Part shown: in pieces, positions 7,694 through 16,048 of the stretch | Layout of the letters: the number at the start of each line of letters is the position of its first letter | Numbering within the stretch: the stretch's first letter is position 1 | Assembly (NCBI RefSeq): GCF_039535785.1 | Contig: NZ_BAAAXV010000009.1 | Coordinates: 2,418,001 to 2,482,000 of the forward strand | Origin: Nonomuraea helvata | GTDB lineage: Bacteria > Actinomycetota > Actinomycetes > Streptosporangiales > Streptosporangiaceae | Direction of reading: 5' to 3' | Length of the DNA stretch: 64,000 nucleotides | Notes under the pieces: generated by a model | Seen by the model: only the letters and a program-made list of their open reading frames with translations | Databases searched by the model: none | Told to the model about the DNA's origin: nothing | Made by a program: the position numbers and the translations under genes

Positions 7694-8962
7694 TCACCGG
7701 TGCAGCAGCCGGGCGGGGACCGCGTCGGCCAGCGCCTTGTAGCCGGCGGGGCTCAGGTGGAGGTGGTCGCCCACGTCGAAGGCCGCGACCAGGCGGCGCG
7801 GGTCGGCGGGGTCGCGGGTGGCCCGGTCGAAGTCGATCACGGCGTCGAACCGGCCGCTGGTGCGGATCCACTCGTTGACCGCCTGCCGGGCCGCCTCGCG
7901 GTGCCCCTGGGCGTCGTCGTAGAAGCTGCCGCCGAACGGGGTGAGCGTGGCGCCGTACACCCGGATGTCCTGTGCGTGGGCGCGCACGATGATCTGGTCG
8001 TAGGCGGCGATCAGCTCGTCGGCGACCTTCTTCTGGGCGTCCTGGGTGTCCGCCGCGGTGCCGAGGTCGTTGACGCCCTCGAAGACGATCAGCCAGTTGA
8101 CGCCGCTCTGCGCGAGCACGTCCCGGTCGAGCCGGGCCAGGGCGTTGGGCCCGAGGCCGTCGTTCAGCACCCGGTTGCCCCCGGCCGCCTGGTTGGCGAT
8201 GGCGACGCCCGCGGTGCGGCGATCGGTGCGCAGCCGGTCGAAGAGCTGGTCGGGCCAGCGGTTGTTCTGGTTGGTGGTGGAGCCCCGGCCGTCGGTCAGC
8301 GAGTCGCCGAGCAGGGCGAGCGTGGCGGTGGCGGGCTTGGACCAGACCTCGATGCCGCTGAGGAAGTACCAGTGGTCGACGGGGGTGGCGCCGGTCAGGT
8401 CCGCGGCCTCGGCCTGGTTGCCCTTCGCCAGGTAGGAGGTGGTACGGGAGCCGGGGTGCGACGTGATGTCGGTGGACGCCTGCCCGTCGGCGAGGTACGC
8501 GGTCACGCTCAGGACCGTGCCCGCGGGCAGCGCCAGGTCGAGCGGGTCGGACACGACCTGCGCGCCGACGGAGACGACCGTCGAGGGGCGCCCGTAGAAG
8601 GTCACCGGCTGGAGGGTCTGCGGCTGGATCGCGCTCACCCCGGCCTTGCCGTCGCTCGGGAGCGCCACGGTGACGCGGGTGATGGGTAACGGCGCGCCGC
8701 CGAACGCGTTGGAGAAGCGCAGCCGCATCCGCTGCCCGCCGACCGACACCCGCAGGGTCTGCCGTACCGTGCTGTCGGCCAGGACCAGGTCCTCCTGCGT
8801 GTACGGCGCGGGCGGCATGTTGCCGGGCTCGGTGAGCTGCGGCATCGCCGTCCACGTGGTGACCCAGTGTCCGCTGGGCTCGGAGGACCCGTCAGCCGCT
8901 CCCGCCGTGCCCATGGCGAGTCCCAGAACCGCGACGATGGCCAATTTCAGCGCCCTACCCAT
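7694..8962 (-). CDS. Secreted SGNH/GDSL-family esterase
   Basis: 422 residues. Signal peptide (to about residue 23), an N-terminal beta-rich domain, then the SGNH core: block I LLGDSLTDG (Ser nucleophile), block II Gly in AAGGNRVL, block III FEGVNDLG (Asn), block V DHLHLSPAGY (Asp-x-x-His). This two-part form is common among secreted actinobacterial esterases acting on acetylated polysaccharides or lipids. ATG 8962 is preceded by GGGAGA about 8 bases upstream. With the two neighbouring secreted hydrolases it forms an exoenzyme group, but each probably has its own promoter. Confidence 0.9.
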   Translation of the reverse strand: MGRALKLAIVAVLGLAMGTAGAADGSSEPSGHWVTTWTAMPQLTEPGNMPPAPYTQEDLVLADSTVRQTLRVSVGGQRMRLRFSNAFGGAPLPITRVTVALPSDGKAGVSAIQPQTLQPVTFYGRPSTVVSVGAQVVSDPLDLALPAGTVLSVTAYLADGQASTDITSHPGSRTTSYLAKGNQAEAADLTGATPVDHWYFLSGIEVWSKPATATLALLGDSLTDGRGSTTNQNNRWPDQLFDRLRTDRRTAGVAIANQAAGGNRVLNDGLGPNALARLDRDVLAQSGVNWLIVFEGVNDLGTAADTQDAQKKVADELIAAYDQIIVRAHAQDIRVYGATLTPFGGSFYDDAQGHREAARQAVNEWIRTSGRFDAVIDFDRATRDPADPRRLVAAFDVGDHLHLSPAGYKALADAVPARLLHR

Positions 8963-9061
8963 GGACCGGTCTCCCGAAAAATTTCGGGCTGGTGTCGAAT
9001 ATTTCGGTAGCGAACGTATGACAGGTGGCCCCTGAGGTCAATGGTGTCCGGAGATGCCCGG

Positions 9062-9135
9062 TTCATGATGAGGTCATGCCCGGCTCATGATCGCGTCTCT
9101 GGTGGGCGAGTTCGCAGGCCAGCAGGGTTGTACCC
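9062..9135 (+). promoter_or_regulatory. TCATG-repeat regulatory element, copy A
   Basis: TCATG occurs at 9063, 9074 and 9085, exactly 11 bp apart, followed by TCTCTGGTGGG and a conserved stretch up to 9135. The whole 74 bp aligns without gaps to 12841-12914 at roughly three quarters identity. It lies just upstream of the membrane-protein gene at 9157. Helically phased direct repeats in this position suit an activator such as the NarL-type regulator at 12215-12823 (inference). Confidence 0.65.
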
Positions 9136-9156
9136 AGTCGATCTGAAGGAGTCGTC

Positions 9157-10146
9157 ATGGGTGTCCTGCTCAGGAAGTGGCACGGCCCGCTGAGCTTCTG
9201 TGCGGTGGCGATGGCGGTGCTGGCCGCCGTCAGCGTGGTGGGGCTCGTCGTGGACGAGCGAACGGTGCTCGACCAGGGAGTGTGGCTCAAGCCGTTCAAG
9301 TTCGCGGTCTCCTTCGGCCTGTACGCCACCACGCTGGCCTGGATGATCGCTCAAGCCGGGCGGTGGCGGCGGGCGCTCTGGTGGCTGGGCACAGTCACCG
9401 TGGCCCTGTTCGTCGCGCCGGAGATCACGGCCATCACCTTCCAGGCGGTCCGCGGCGTCCCCAGCCACTTCAACCTCTCCACCCATCTGGACACGACGGT
9501 ATTCATGATCATGGGTGGCGCGGCCTACCTCGGCTGGCTGCTGACCTTCGCGATGGGGGTCCTCCTGGTGGCGCAGCGCCGGGTGGACCGGGCGATGGCG
9601 TGGGCGATCCCGCTCGGGCTGGCCGTCTCGCTCGCCGGCATGTCCATCGGCTACCTGATGACCGCCCCCACCCCGGACCAGGCGCAGCAGCTGGCCAGAG
9701 GGCTGAGCCTGGCGACGGTCGGCGCGCACAGCGTCGGCGGACCCGACAGCGGCCCCGGCATGCCGGTCACCGGCTGGGAGACCGGCTCGGGCGACCTGCG
9801 GGTGGCGCACTTCGTCGGCCTGCACGCCCTGCAGGTGCTCCCGCTGGTCGCGATCGGCCTGCGCCTGCTCTCCCGCCGTTTCGCCGTCCTCGCGGGCGGT
9901 GCCACCCGTACGGCGCTGGTGATCATCGCGGCGTTCGGGTACGCGGGGCTCACCGCGCTGGTGCTGTGGCAGGCGCAACGCGGCCAGGCTCTCGTCCACC
10001 CCGACGCGCTCACGCTGGGGGCCGCCGCGGGGCTCGTCGCACTGGTGTCCGTCGCCACGGTCGTGGTCCTGGCCGTCTCCGCGACCCGGCGTGCCGGGCT
10101 ACCGGACGTGCCCGTCCGTCCGGCCGCGACGCTCGCCGGGCGGTGA
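9157..10146 (+). CDS. Multi-pass membrane protein with conserved histidines (paralogue of 45816-46895)
   Basis: 329 residues with about eight hydrophobic segments. I do not recognise a named family. Blocks shared with the paralogue at 45816 are W-x-K-P-x-K-F in the second segment, SHFN-x-ST, a G-rich loop ending GMPVT, GDLR-x-x-HF-x-x-LH, and WQA-x-RGQ-x-x-x-HPDA near the end. At least four histidines are invariant between the copies, suggesting metal or heme binding, or transport (inference). The ATG has AAGGAG upstream. TCATG-repeat element A lies immediately upstream, linking expression to the kinase/regulator/exporter genes that follow. Confidence 0.75.
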   Translation: MGVLLRKWHGPLSFCAVAMAVLAAVSVVGLVVDERTVLDQGVWLKPFKFAVSFGLYATTLAWMIAQAGRWRRALWWLGTVTVALFVAPEITAITFQAVRGVPSHFNLSTHLDTTVFMIMGGAAYLGWLLTFAMGVLLVAQRRVDRAMAWAIPLGLAVSLAGMSIGYLMTAPTPDQAQQLARGLSLATVGAHSVGGPDSGPGMPVTGWETGSGDLRVAHFVGLHALQVLPLVAIGLRLLSRRFAVLAGGATRTALVIIAAFGYAGLTALVLWQAQRGQALVHPDALTLGAAAGLVALVSVATVVVLAVSATRRAGLPDVPVRPAATLAGR

Positions 10147-10226
10147 GGCTCGGAGACCTCCCGTCCACCGGCGGTGAGCCGGTCCCCGCGTCCGGGCGGC
10201 GGCGAGAGGTCTCTTAGGCTGCACGG

Positions 10227-12218
10227 GTGCGCAGGCAGGCGGAGCTGATCGTGGTCGTGGCGTTCGCGGCCTTCGCGAGTATCTACGTGGTGGCCGGCTC
10301 GCCCCTGGCGCTGGCCGCGTTCGGGGTGCAGGCCGCCTTCGCCCGGCGGCGATCGTGGTGGCTGGTCGCCCTCCAGGCCGCGCTGGCGTACGCCTCCGTG
10401 CTGCTCTACGGCTCCTCCGTCGGCATCCTCGGCTTCGTCGGCGGGTCGCTGCTGCTCACCTCGCTGTGGCCGCTCGCCCTGGCGGTGGTGGCCAGTGCCG
10501 CCCTGCTCGGCCCCGCCGACCCCGTGATCAGCATGATCCTGATCTCCCTGGTCGTCTACGGCCTGACCAGGATGATCGACCGGATCGAGGAGGTGAACGC
10601 GGCCAGGCTGTCCCTGGCCGTGGCGGCGGCGGCCGAGGAGCGGTTGCGCATCGCCGCCGAGCTGAGCACGGGCCTGGGCCGGGCACTGTCCACGATCGCC
10701 GGCGGAGCGCGTACGGGCATCCCCGACGTGGAGACGGCGCGCCAGGCTCTGGCCGAGGCCAGGGCGGCGGCGGCGAGCTACCGGGCCATGTCGCTGGCCC
10801 CCGAGATGACCACCGCCAAGGCGATGCTGACCGCCGCGGGCGTCACCGTGGACGTGCGCATGGGGCACACCGAGCCGCTCGGCCCGGCGGGCGCACTCCT
10901 GGCGGCGGTGCTCAGGGAGGCCGTGACAGAGATCGTCCGGCGGCGCACGGCCACCACCTGCCTCATCGAGACCCTCACGGAGCCTCTCGCCGGGGGCGAC
11001 ACGGTACGGCTGCGCGTCTCCAACGACGGCGCGCGCACGGCCGGCGACGAGAGCCTCGGCGACCTGCCGGCCCAGGTCGAGGCGGCAGGCGGCACGCTCA
11101 CCGTCGGGCTCGCCGGTAACGCCTCGATGACCGTGGAGGCCACGCTGCCCACCACGCGCCCGCCCGGTCGGCCGGCCCGCGACAGCGCCCTGTCGATGGC
11201 GCTGCTGGCGGCCGTGCTGGTGGGGTTCTCGGCCAAGGCGCTCCTGCTGGCCGGCTCGCTGTGGCCGGCGGGCCTGCTGGCCGTCATCGTCGTCATGCAG
11301 CTCCGATCGGTCGAGGGGCGGCACCCGGTGGCGCTGTCGATCATGGCGGTGCTGACGTTCGCCCCGATTCCGCTCTTCGGCCAGGCCTGGCTGGGTGTGG
11401 CGGGGTTCCTGGCGGGGCCGGTCCTGCTGGCCTTCTCATGGGCGGTGGCGCTGCCGCTGGTGGCGGCCGTCGTGACGGTCGTCGCGACCGCCGGCGTGCT
11501 GCTGGGCCTGCCGGTCCCGCTGACCGTGAACTACGCGATCAGCACTCTGGTGACCGGCCTGGCCGTGTACGGGCTGCTCAGGCTGGCCCAGCTGGCCAGG
11601 GAGCTGCGCGAGTCGAGGGACGGCCTGGCCCGCGCCGCCGTGCTCGAGGAACGCCTGCGTGCCGCCCGCGACCTGCACGACCTCCTCGGCCACACCTTGG
11701 CGGCCATCCTGCTCAAATGCGAGCTCGCCCGCCGGCTCGACGCCGAGCGGGCACGGAAGGAGCTCGACGACGTGCTGACGATGACCGAGCGGGCGAGGGA
11801 GGACCTGCGGACGGTGTCGGGCGAGCACGGGGAGCTGTCGCTGACCGCGGAGGCGGAATCGGCACGCTCGGTGCTGGCCGCCGCAGGCATCGAGGCCGTC
11901 CTCGACCTGGGCCACGACCGGCTCGGCAGAGAGGTGGACACCACGCTCGGCATCGTGCTCAGGGAGGCCGTCACCAACGTGCTCCGGCACAGCTCGGCCG
12001 GCCGGTGCACGATCACGACCTCCGTACGGGACGGCGCCGTCCGGCTGAGCGTGCGCAACGACGGGGTGCGCTCCTCGCAGGGGCGCCGCGGCTCGGCCGG
12101 GATCGGCAACCTCACCACCCGGCTGGCGGCGCTCGACGGGCGGCTGGCAGTCGTCCGCGAGCACGACTGGTTCGAGCTGACCGCCACGGTGCCCACGCAG
12201 TCATGGGTACCCGTTTAG
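10227..12218 (+). CDS. Internally duplicated NarL-type sensor histidine kinase with degenerate first module
   Basis: 663 residues, about twice the usual size, built of two homologous halves. Each half has about five membrane segments, a dimerisation/phosphoacceptor helix and an ATPase-like region. In the second half the helix EERLRAARDLHDLLGHTL carries phosphoacceptor His484, and VLREAVTNVLRHSSA is the N-box. In the first half the matching helix EERLRIAAELSTGLGRAL has Ser147 instead of His, and LREAVTEIVRRRTA has lost the N-box Asn. So one active and one pseudokinase module share one chain. GTG start at 10227 with TAGGCT seven bases before suggests a leaderless mRNA. Its stop overlaps the convergent regulator gene by 4 bp. 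It probably senses a membrane signal linked to the exporter. Confidence 0.88.
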   Translation: MRRQAELIVVVAFAAFASIYVVAGSPLALAAFGVQAAFARRRSWWLVALQAALAYASVLLYGSSVGILGFVGGSLLLTSLWPLALAVVASAALLGPADPVISMILISLVVYGLTRMIDRIEEVNAARLSLAVAAAAEERLRIAAELSTGLGRALSTIAGGARTGIPDVETARQALAEARAAAASYRAMSLAPEMTTAKAMLTAAGVTVDVRMGHTEPLGPAGALLAAVLREAVTEIVRRRTATTCLIETLTEPLAGGDTVRLRVSNDGARTAGDESLGDLPAQVEAAGGTLTVGLAGNASMTVEATLPTTRPPGRPARDSALSMALLAAVLVGFSAKALLLAGSLWPAGLLAVIVVMQLRSVEGRHPVALSIMAVLTFAPIPLFGQAWLGVAGFLAGPVLLAFSWAVALPLVAAVVTVVATAGVLLGLPVPLTVNYAISTLVTGLAVYGLLRLAQLARELRESRDGLARAAVLEERLRAARDLHDLLGHTLAAILLKCELARRLDAERARKELDDVLTMTERAREDLRTVSGEHGELSLTAEAESARSVLAAAGIEAVLDLGHDRLGREVDTTLGIVLREAVTNVLRHSSAGRCTITTSVRDGAVRLSVRNDGVRSSQGRRGSAGIGNLTTRLAALDGRLAVVREHDWFELTATVPTQSWVPV

Positions 12219-12823
12219 ATCCAGCCGGCCTCGGTGGCGATCCGTACGGCGTCCGTGCGGTTGCGGGCGTTGAGCTTGGTGACGATCGCGGTGATGTAGT
12301 TGCGGACGGTCCCCGCGCTCAGGAACAGCTGACCGGCGATCTCGGTGGCCTCGGCGCCCGCAGCGACCAGCCGCAGGACGTCGGCCTCGCGCGGGGTGAG
12401 CGGGTTGTCGGCCAGGTTCCACGCGGTGATGGCGAGCGAGGGATCGAGGACGCGTTCGCCCCTGGCCACCTTCCTGATCGCGGCGCTCAGCTCCTCCGGC
12501 GAGGCGGTCTTCAGGAGGAAGCCGTCCACCTGGGAGGCGAGCGCGCGGCGCAGGTGGCCCGGCTTCCCGTGGCCGGTGAGCATGAGCGTGCGGCAGCCCG
12601 GCAGCCTGGAGCGCAGCTCGCCGGCGGCCCCGAGGCCGTCGATCTCGCCGGGCATGTCGATGTCCAGGACGGCCACGTCCGGCCGGTGGACCAGGGCGGC
12701 GGAGACCGCCGCGTCCCCGGACTCGACCGCCTCGACGACCTCGATGTCGGGTTCGAGGCTGAGCAGGGTCACGAGGGCTTCCCTGATGACGTGCTGGTCC
12801 TCGGCCAGGAGCATACGAATCAC
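12215..12823 (-). CDS. NarL/LuxR-family response regulator
   Basis: 202 residues. Receiver domain with acidic pocket (LLAEDQ), phosphoacceptor Asp in VAVLDIDMPG, and Lys in FLLKTASPEEL; then a LuxR-type HTH (LTPREADVLRLVAAG, IAGQLFLSAGTVRNY). GTG start at 12823, or ATG at 12814. It is the obvious partner of the convergent kinase, with which it shares the stop region. The gene is divergent from the exporter operon, and TCATG-repeat element B occupies the 91-bp gap, so autoregulation together with control of the exporter is likely. Confidence 0.92.
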   Translation of the reverse strand: MIRMLLAEDQHVIREALVTLLSLEPDIEVVEAVESGDAAVSAALVHRPDVAVLDIDMPGEIDGLGAAGELRSRLPGCRTLMLTGHGKPGHLRRALASQVDGFLLKTASPEELSAAIRKVARGERVLDPSLAITAWNLADNPLTPREADVLRLVAAGAEATEIAGQLFLSAGTVRNYITAIVTKLNARNRTDAVRIATEAGWI

Positions 12824-12830
12824 CTGACCA

Positions 12831-12914
12831 TTATGTCCGGATCATGATGAGGTCATGGTGGGGTCATGACCGGCTCTCTGGTGGGTGAAAGCGCAGATCA
12901 GCAGGCTTGGTCCC
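12831..12914 (+). promoter_or_regulatory. TCATG-repeat regulatory element, copy B
   Basis: TTATG at 12831 and TCATG at 12842, 12853 and 12864 form a four-unit array with 11-bp period. The array is followed by the same TCTCTGGTGGG and CAGCAGG stretches as copy A. The ATG of the ABC ATPase at 12915 directly follows the element, 6 bases after CAGGCT (12903-12908), a plausible -10, so the transcript is probably leaderless. The array then lies at about -75 to -45, an activator position. Confidence 0.65.
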
Positions 12915-13646
12915 ATGACAGAAGCAGTCCGGTTGGACGCGGTGAGCAAGGTGTACGGCAGGGGCCAGAGCGCGGTCGCCGCCCTGCGCGAGGTGTCGGT
13001 CGGCATCCCCCGGGGGACCTTCACCGCCGTCATGGGGCCCTCGGGCTCGGGCAAGAGCACGTTCCTGCATTGCGCGGCCGGACTCGACGTCCCCAGCTCG
13101 GGCGCGGTACGGCTGGGCGGCGCCGACCTGACCGGCATGGACGAGAACGCGCTGACCGAGCTGAGGCGGCGGCGCGTCGGCTTCGTGTTCCAGGCGTTCA
13201 ACCTGGTCTCCGCGCTGACCGTGACGGAGAACATCACGCTGCCGCTCAAGCTGGCGGGCGCCCGCGTCGACGGGGCCTGGCTGGAGGAGGTCGTGCACAG
13301 GGTGGGCCTCGACGGACGTGCCGATCACCGTCCGGCCCAGCTCTCCGGCGGCCAGCAGCAGCGGGTGGCGATCGCCAGGGCGCTGGTGACCAGGCCGGAG
13401 GTGGTGTTCGGCGACGAGCCGACCGGCGCGCTGGACACCATGACCGCCCGCGACGTGCTGACCCTGCTGCGGGAGGTGGTCTCGGCGCTCGGCCAGACCG
13501 TGGTGATGGTCACCCACGACCCGGTGGCCGCCTCCTACGCCGACACCGTGCTCTTCCTGGCCGACGGCCGGATCGTGGACGCGCTGACCGCCCCGACCGC
13601 CGAGAAGGTGGCCGAGCGCATGACCCGGCTGGGGGCGTGGAAGTGA
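12915..13646 (+). CDS. ABC transporter ATP-binding protein (MacB/LolD type)
   Basis: 243 residues. Walker A GPSGSGKS, Q-loop FVFQAFNLVSALTV, signature LSGGQQQR, Walker B VVFGDEP with the TGALD D-loop, and H-loop His in MVTHDP are all intact. The ATG at 12915 is preferred to an in-frame GTG at 12885, which lies inside regulatory element B. The stop overlaps the permease start (TGATG), so the two are translationally coupled. The class exports peptides, lipids or antibiotics, or senses them, often next to a two-component system as here. Confidence 0.93.
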   Translation: MTEAVRLDAVSKVYGRGQSAVAALREVSVGIPRGTFTAVMGPSGSGKSTFLHCAAGLDVPSSGAVRLGGADLTGMDENALTELRRRRVGFVFQAFNLVSALTVTENITLPLKLAGARVDGAWLEEVVHRVGLDGRADHRPAQLSGGQQQRVAIARALVTRPEVVFGDEPTGALDTMTARDVLTLLREVVSALGQTVVMVTHDPVAASYADTVLFLADGRIVDALTAPTAEKVAERMTRLGAWK

Positions 13647-15955
13647 TGATCTCCTTCGCGTTGAGGACGCTCAGGCACCGCAAGGCCGGCTTCGCCGGCG
13701 CGTTCGTGGCCCTGCTGTGCGCGGCCGCGCTGGTGACCGCGTGCGGGATGCTGCTGGAGACCGGCCTGCGCGGTGAGGTGGCGCCCGAGCGGTACGCCGG
13801 CGCCCCCGTGATCGTGGCGGGCGACCAGTACGTCAGGCAGCTCAAGGAGAGCGGCAAGGAGAAGGCCAAGCTCCTGTCGGAGCGGAGATGGATCCCCGCC
13901 TCGCTGGCCGAGAAGATCCGGCGCGTCCCCGGCGTCACCAAGGCGGTGACCGAGGTGACCTTCCCCTACGCCGGGTTCACCGCCCACGGGTGGGAGTCCG
14001 CCGCGCTCACCCCGTTCACGCTCGCCAAGGGGCGCGCCCCCAGGGCCGCGAACGAGGTGGTCGTGGACGCCCGCCACTCCGGGCGGACGGTCCCCGGCTA
14101 CCGCGTCGTGGGAGTGACCGCGCAGGCGCTGCCCGGTCAGGACACGCTCTTCTTCGCCACCGGCGAGGCCCGCCGCCTGGCGGGACGCGACGGCCTGGTC
14201 ACGGCGATCGGCGTCTGGCCCGCCCTGGACGTCACCCTCGAGGGCGCGCTCACCTACACCGGCGACGCGCGCGGCGCGGTCGAGTTCCCCGAGGCGGAGG
14301 GCGCCCGGGTCAAGCTCGTCAGCCTGGGCGGCGCGCTCGGCGGCACCTCGCTGCTGGTGGCGATCCTCGTCGTGGTGGGCACGTTCGCGCTCTCCATGCA
14401 GCAGCGCCGGCGCGAGATCGCCCTGCTGCGGGCCGTCGGCGCCCTGCCACGGCAGGCCAGGAAGCTCATCGGCGGCGAGGCTCTGCTGATCAGCGTGGCC
14501 GCCGGGGTGCTCGGCTCCGGGGGCGGGATCCTGCTGGGGTTCTGGCTGCGGGACAGGTTCGTCGAACTGAGCGCCATTCCCGCGAACCTGCGGCTGGTCG
14601 TCAGCCCGTTCCCGGCGATCGTCGCGGTGCTGACCACTCTGGCGGCCGCGTGGGTGGCGGCGCGCGTCTCCGCCCGCCGTACCACGAGGATCAGGCCGGT
14701 GGAGGCGCTGGGGGAGACGGCGATGCCCGCCGGCTCACTCGCGCCCGTCCGGCTGATCGCGGGCCTGCTCGCCCTCGCCGGCGGGGTGGCGGTGACGATC
14801 GTGCTGTCCAACCTGTCCACGGAGGCGGCATCCACCCCCGTCACCATGCTGACCGCGCTGCTGTGGACGATCGCGGTCGCCCTGCTGGGACCGGCGATCG
14901 CGCGAGCGGCGACGGCGCTGCCGCTGCGGGCGCCCGGCGTGGCGGGCTATCTGGCGCGGAAGAGCCTGCGCGCCGGGACCGGGCGGCTGGCCTCGCTGAT
15001 CACGCCGTTGACCCTGATGACGGCGATGACGTGCACGATCCTGTTCGTGCAGACCACCATGGGCCACGCCGCCCGGAGCGAGGTGACCGCGGGCGTCATG
15101 GCCGACCACGTGCTCGCCCCGGGCGCGTCCGTGGCCGCCGTCCGCCGGACGCCCGGCGTGCGCGCCGTGACCGAGGTGCTGCACACCTCGGTCAGGATCG
15201 ACCTCGAGAAGTACGAGGCCCAGGCCGTCACCCTCGACGGCCTGAAGCAGACGATGGACCTGGGCGTGGTGGCGGGCTCGCTGGACGGGCTGAGCGACAC
15301 GTCGGCGGCGATCAGCCGCACCGCGGCCGCGCGGCTGGACGTGGGCGTGGGCGACCAGGTCTCACTGGTGCTCGGCGACGGCACTCCTGCCGCGGTGCGG
15401 ATCGCCGCGATCTACACCCGCGGCCTGGGCTTCGGCGACCTGACCCTGTCACGCGGGCTCGTCGCGGGCCACGTGGACGACGCCCGCGGCACGCTCCTGG
15501 TGGCCGGTGGGGCGGCGCTGCCCGCGGGGACCGCGCTCGCCCAGACCTCGGGCGGCGGGGCCGACGGGGCGGTCGCGTTCGTCGCCATGGGGCTGATCAT
15601 CGCCTTCTGCGCCATCGCCGTGGTCAACACGTTGGCCATGTCCACCCTGGCCCGGTCCCGCGAGCTCGCCCTGCTGCGGATCGTGGGCACCACCCGGCGG
15701 CAGGCGGCGCGGATGCTGCGCGCGGAGACGCTGACGGCGCTGGCCGTCGCCGTGGTTGTCGGGACGGCGATCTCGCTGGTCACGCTGGCGGCCTTCAGCA
15801 TGGGGATGACGGGGTCGGCGCTGCCGTACGTGCCGCCGCTCACCTATCTCGCGGTGGTCGCCGCCGTGGCGGGGCTGGCGCTGGCGGCCACGGCGATCCC
15901 GGCCAGGTTCGCGCTGCGACCCCGACCGGCCGACGCGCTCGGGGCGCGCGAGTGA
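13646..15955 (+). CDS. ABC transporter permease with two FtsX domains
   Basis: 769 residues. An N-terminal membrane anchor (FAGAFVALLCAAALVT), an extracellular region, a first FtsX/MacB-type core (SLLVAILVVVGTFALSM, then EIALLRAVGALPRQ), a second extracellular region and a second FtsX core (ELALLRIVGTTRRQAARML). The internal duplication is typical of actinobacterial single-chain permeases of this class. ATG at 13646 overlaps the ATPase stop; GTG 13643 is an alternative. With the ATPase it forms an exporter probably involved in envelope stress or antibiotic resistance, and probably controlled by the flanking two-component system. Confidence 0.92.
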   Translation: MISFALRTLRHRKAGFAGAFVALLCAAALVTACGMLLETGLRGEVAPERYAGAPVIVAGDQYVRQLKESGKEKAKLLSERRWIPASLAEKIRRVPGVTKAVTEVTFPYAGFTAHGWESAALTPFTLAKGRAPRAANEVVVDARHSGRTVPGYRVVGVTAQALPGQDTLFFATGEARRLAGRDGLVTAIGVWPALDVTLEGALTYTGDARGAVEFPEAEGARVKLVSLGGALGGTSLLVAILVVVGTFALSMQQRRREIALLRAVGALPRQARKLIGGEALLISVAAGVLGSGGGILLGFWLRDRFVELSAIPANLRLVVSPFPAIVAVLTTLAAAWVAARVSARRTTRIRPVEALGETAMPAGSLAPVRLIAGLLALAGGVAVTIVLSNLSTEAASTPVTMLTALLWTIAVALLGPAIARAATALPLRAPGVAGYLARKSLRAGTGRLASLITPLTLMTAMTCTILFVQTTMGHAARSEVTAGVMADHVLAPGASVAAVRRTPGVRAVTEVLHTSVRIDLEKYEAQAVTLDGLKQTMDLGVVAGSLDGLSDTSAAISRTAAARLDVGVGDQVSLVLGDGTPAAVRIAAIYTRGLGFGDLTLSRGLVAGHVDDARGTLLVAGGAALPAGTALAQTSGGGADGAVAFVAMGLIIAFCAIAVVNTLAMSTLARSRELALLRIVGTTRRQAARMLRAETLTALAVAVVVGTAISLVTLAAFSMGMTGSALPYVPPLTYLAVVAAVAGLALAATAIPARFALRPRPADALGARE

Positions 15956-16048
15956 CGGTCGGAAAGACCGAATCAGGTGAATATCCAGCAAGGTGAAAGG
16001 AATTCGGCGCAAGCTGGGGTAAATACGCCTACTGTCACGGGGTTGTAC

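Noticed and set aside
12866..13645. Apparent 1029-residue permease with N-terminal extension
   Set aside because: The extension is an out-of-frame shadow of the ABC ATPase gene; the membrane protein begins at 13646.
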